This document shows positions 4,587-5,457 of a stretch of 5,457 nt of DNA, piece after piece. The translations under genes were made by a program, and so were the position numbers. Origin of the DNA: an uncultured Selenomonadaceae bacterium (GTDB lineage: Bacteria > Bacillota > Negativicutes > Selenomonadales > Selenomonadaceae). A model generated the notes under the pieces. That model searched no databases. It had not been told where the DNA came from and saw only the letters and a program-made list of their open reading frames with translations. The stretch covers positions 1 to 5,457 of the forward strand of contig CAJONF010000232.1 of assembly GCA_905236665.1 (NCBI GenBank), given 5' to 3'. Positions within the stretch are counted from its first letter, which is position 1. Every line of letters starts with the position of its first letter.

Positions 4587-5457
4587 TCATTCTTTCTTTG
4601 CGACAGCGTAATTGCGGGCGCGCGGTTTAATCAGCGAGTGGTCGAATTCGCGATAAGTGACAATCGGCTCTTCGGTCTTTTGGTCATAGTTTACGATTGT
4701 GACGCGCATAAAGTTTTTATCATCGCGTCCCATGAATACTAGTTCACCGTCCGCGTCGTGTTTCTGCTGACCATTTTCCAGAACGATTTTAGCATGAGCA
4801 CCGCGTGATTCATCGCGACAACGTGCGCCCTTGGTGATAGCCATTGCGTAAAGAATCATATTGCGCAACTGGCGAACAAACATTGCCTCTTGATTGGCAA
4901 CATTGCCGCGGTCGGTGATTCCTATATCGTCCCAACGTTTAAGAATCTTTTTAAGTTCGACAAGGCAAGCGTCCAAACCGTTATTATCGCGTTCAATGGC
5001 AACGTATTTGTACATAAGGTCGCCCATTTCGTGATGAAGTTTATGGGCATTTTCGGAGCCGTTCATCTGCAAAATTTTATCGTATTCGTTTTGAACTTCG
5101 CGGCGTGCCGCTTCCAATTCGTCATCGGTGAGTTCGGAGCCTTTATTACCGGTCTTTGCCCACTTCATAGCCTCTGGACCGGAAACTGTGCCGGAATAAG
5201 CCGCGCTCAAAAGTGAATTCGCGCCGAGACGATTTGCGCCGTGGTATTGGTAATCACATTCGCCGGACGCCATCAAGCCGGGAATATTCGTGTTGTGCAA
5301 TCTGTCAACCCAAATGCCGCCCATGGAATAATGGACGCTGGGGAAAATTTCCATAGGAACTTTACGCGGATCTTGTCCGACGAATTCGGAATACATTTCC
5401 AAAATGCCGCCGAGTTTGCGGAGCAGATAATTGCCGTCAATGTGTGACAGGTCAAGA
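4587..5457 (-). CDS. sdhA: Succinate dehydrogenase / fumarate reductase flavoprotein subunit, C-terminal half
   Basis: This is the catalytic subunit of complex II, which interconverts succinate and fumarate using covalently bound FAD. Only the last 289 residues are here; the frame is open to the right edge, so the N-terminal FAD-binding region and start lie outside. Visible landmarks from the edge are LDLSHIDGNYLLRKLGGILE, VGQDPRKVPMEIFPSVHYSMGGIWVD (with the active-site-region HYSMGG), ASGECDYQYHGANRLGANSLLSA (the flavin and dicarboxylate binding block with the conserved Arg), and the helical capping C-terminus containing MRNMILYA-type and RGAHAK sequences. It ends ...DHSLIKPRARNYAVAKKE. The wording matches B. 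subtilis SdhA closely. It precedes sdhB in the usual order; a cytochrome b anchor (sdhC) would be expected upstream, beyond the window, since none follows sdhB. Confidence 0.96.
   Translation of the reverse strand, partial: LDLSHIDGNYLLRKLGGILEMYSEFVGQDPRKVPMEIFPSVHYSMGGIWVDRLHNTNIPGLMASGECDYQYHGANRLGANSLLSAAYSGTVSGPEAMKWAKTGNKGSELTDDELEAARREVQNEYDKILQMNGSENAHKLHHEMGDLMYKYVAIERDNNGLDACLVELKKILKRWDDIGITDRGNVANQEAMFVRQLRNMILYAMAITKGARCRDESRGAHAKIVLENGQQKHDADGELVFMGRDDKNFMRVTIVNYDQKTEEPIVTYREFDHSLIKPRARNYAVAKKE

Larger units (their letters stand above)
4315..4590 (-). pseudogene. Interrupted reading frame between sdhA and sdhB, family unknown
   Basis: A frame begins with ATG at 4590-4588, overlapping the sdhA stop as ATGA. 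It runs 17 codons (MIFNVLGSSFWNWAAFG), hits TAA at 4539-4537, and restarts directly at GTG 4536 for 73 more codons, ending at 4315 just before the sdhB ribosome site. The second part (SGADYSFSLNDGWTRTPQNT onward, then VGFFREVKLLTNRLTLNLIGGIF) has a protein-like alternation of hydrophobic and polar residues, but matches no family I know. It is not an SdhC anchor: there are no membrane helices or heme histidines. Neither start has a good Shine-Dalgarno. Codons such as AGA, CTA and ATA appear that the sdh genes seem to avoid. It could be a decayed gene remnant, the inside of a small inserted element, or an untranslated chance frame. Confidence 0.35.

Noticed and set aside
4890..5216. 108-residue + strand open frame opposite sdhA
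   Set aside because: It is antisense to a well-conserved sdhA region with no start signal or recognisable motif.
1..5457. CRISPR arrays, tRNA or rRNA genes, riboswitches (including a cobalamin riboswitch before cbiB)
   Set aside because: No regularly spaced repeats or RNA-like folds were seen, and the 78-base region between cbiB and the deacetylase is too short for a B12 riboswitch.

Overview
The window looks like ordinary chromosome from a moderately AT-rich bacterium. The SdhA and SdhB proteins are of the Bacillus subtilis type (succinate:menaquinone reductase / fumarate reductase class). Together with a cobalamin gene and envelope-sugar genes, this suggests a Firmicutes-related anaerobe. 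A Negativicutes (Selenomonas-like) source is my best guess, but nothing here proves it.

Layout, left to right. (1) The last 51 codons of a + strand gene, possibly the C-terminus of a methylenetetrahydrofolate reductase / homocysteine methyltransferase. (2) cbiB on the - strand, the adenosylcobinamide-phosphate synthase of B12 assembly; its stop codon overlaps that of the first gene. (3) A two-gene + strand unit: a YdjC/ChbG/HpnK-type carbohydrate deacetylase followed 4 bases later by a four-helix GtrA-like membrane protein. This is probably a small envelope-glycan or lipid-sugar module. (4) A - strand gene of unknown function, ending 6 bases from the GtrA gene. (5) Divergent from it, a small three-helix membrane protein of unknown function with a clear sigma70-type promoter. 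(6) A hairpin terminator with T tracts on both sides, serving that gene and the converging sdh operon. (7) sdhB and the C-terminal part of sdhA on the - strand, running off the right edge.

Three genes (cbiB, the deacetylase, the unknown - strand gene) are better started at an internal codon placed 8-9 bases after a good Shine-Dalgarno sequence than at the longest possible start; two of these starts are TTG.

The least ordinary part is the 288-base gap between sdhA and sdhB, which are normally almost adjacent. It holds an interrupted reading frame with no recognised family, and most of it is bounded by a perfect 11-base inverted repeat. Removing the bounded 247 bases would leave a normal 41-base spacer. 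A second genome-scale signal is the palindrome AAAATTTT: I count 20 copies, 19 of them in the first 3.06 kb and only one in the sdh half. I found no RNA gene, CRISPR array, recognisable transposase or defence system, and I do not think the window contains a new multi-gene system.
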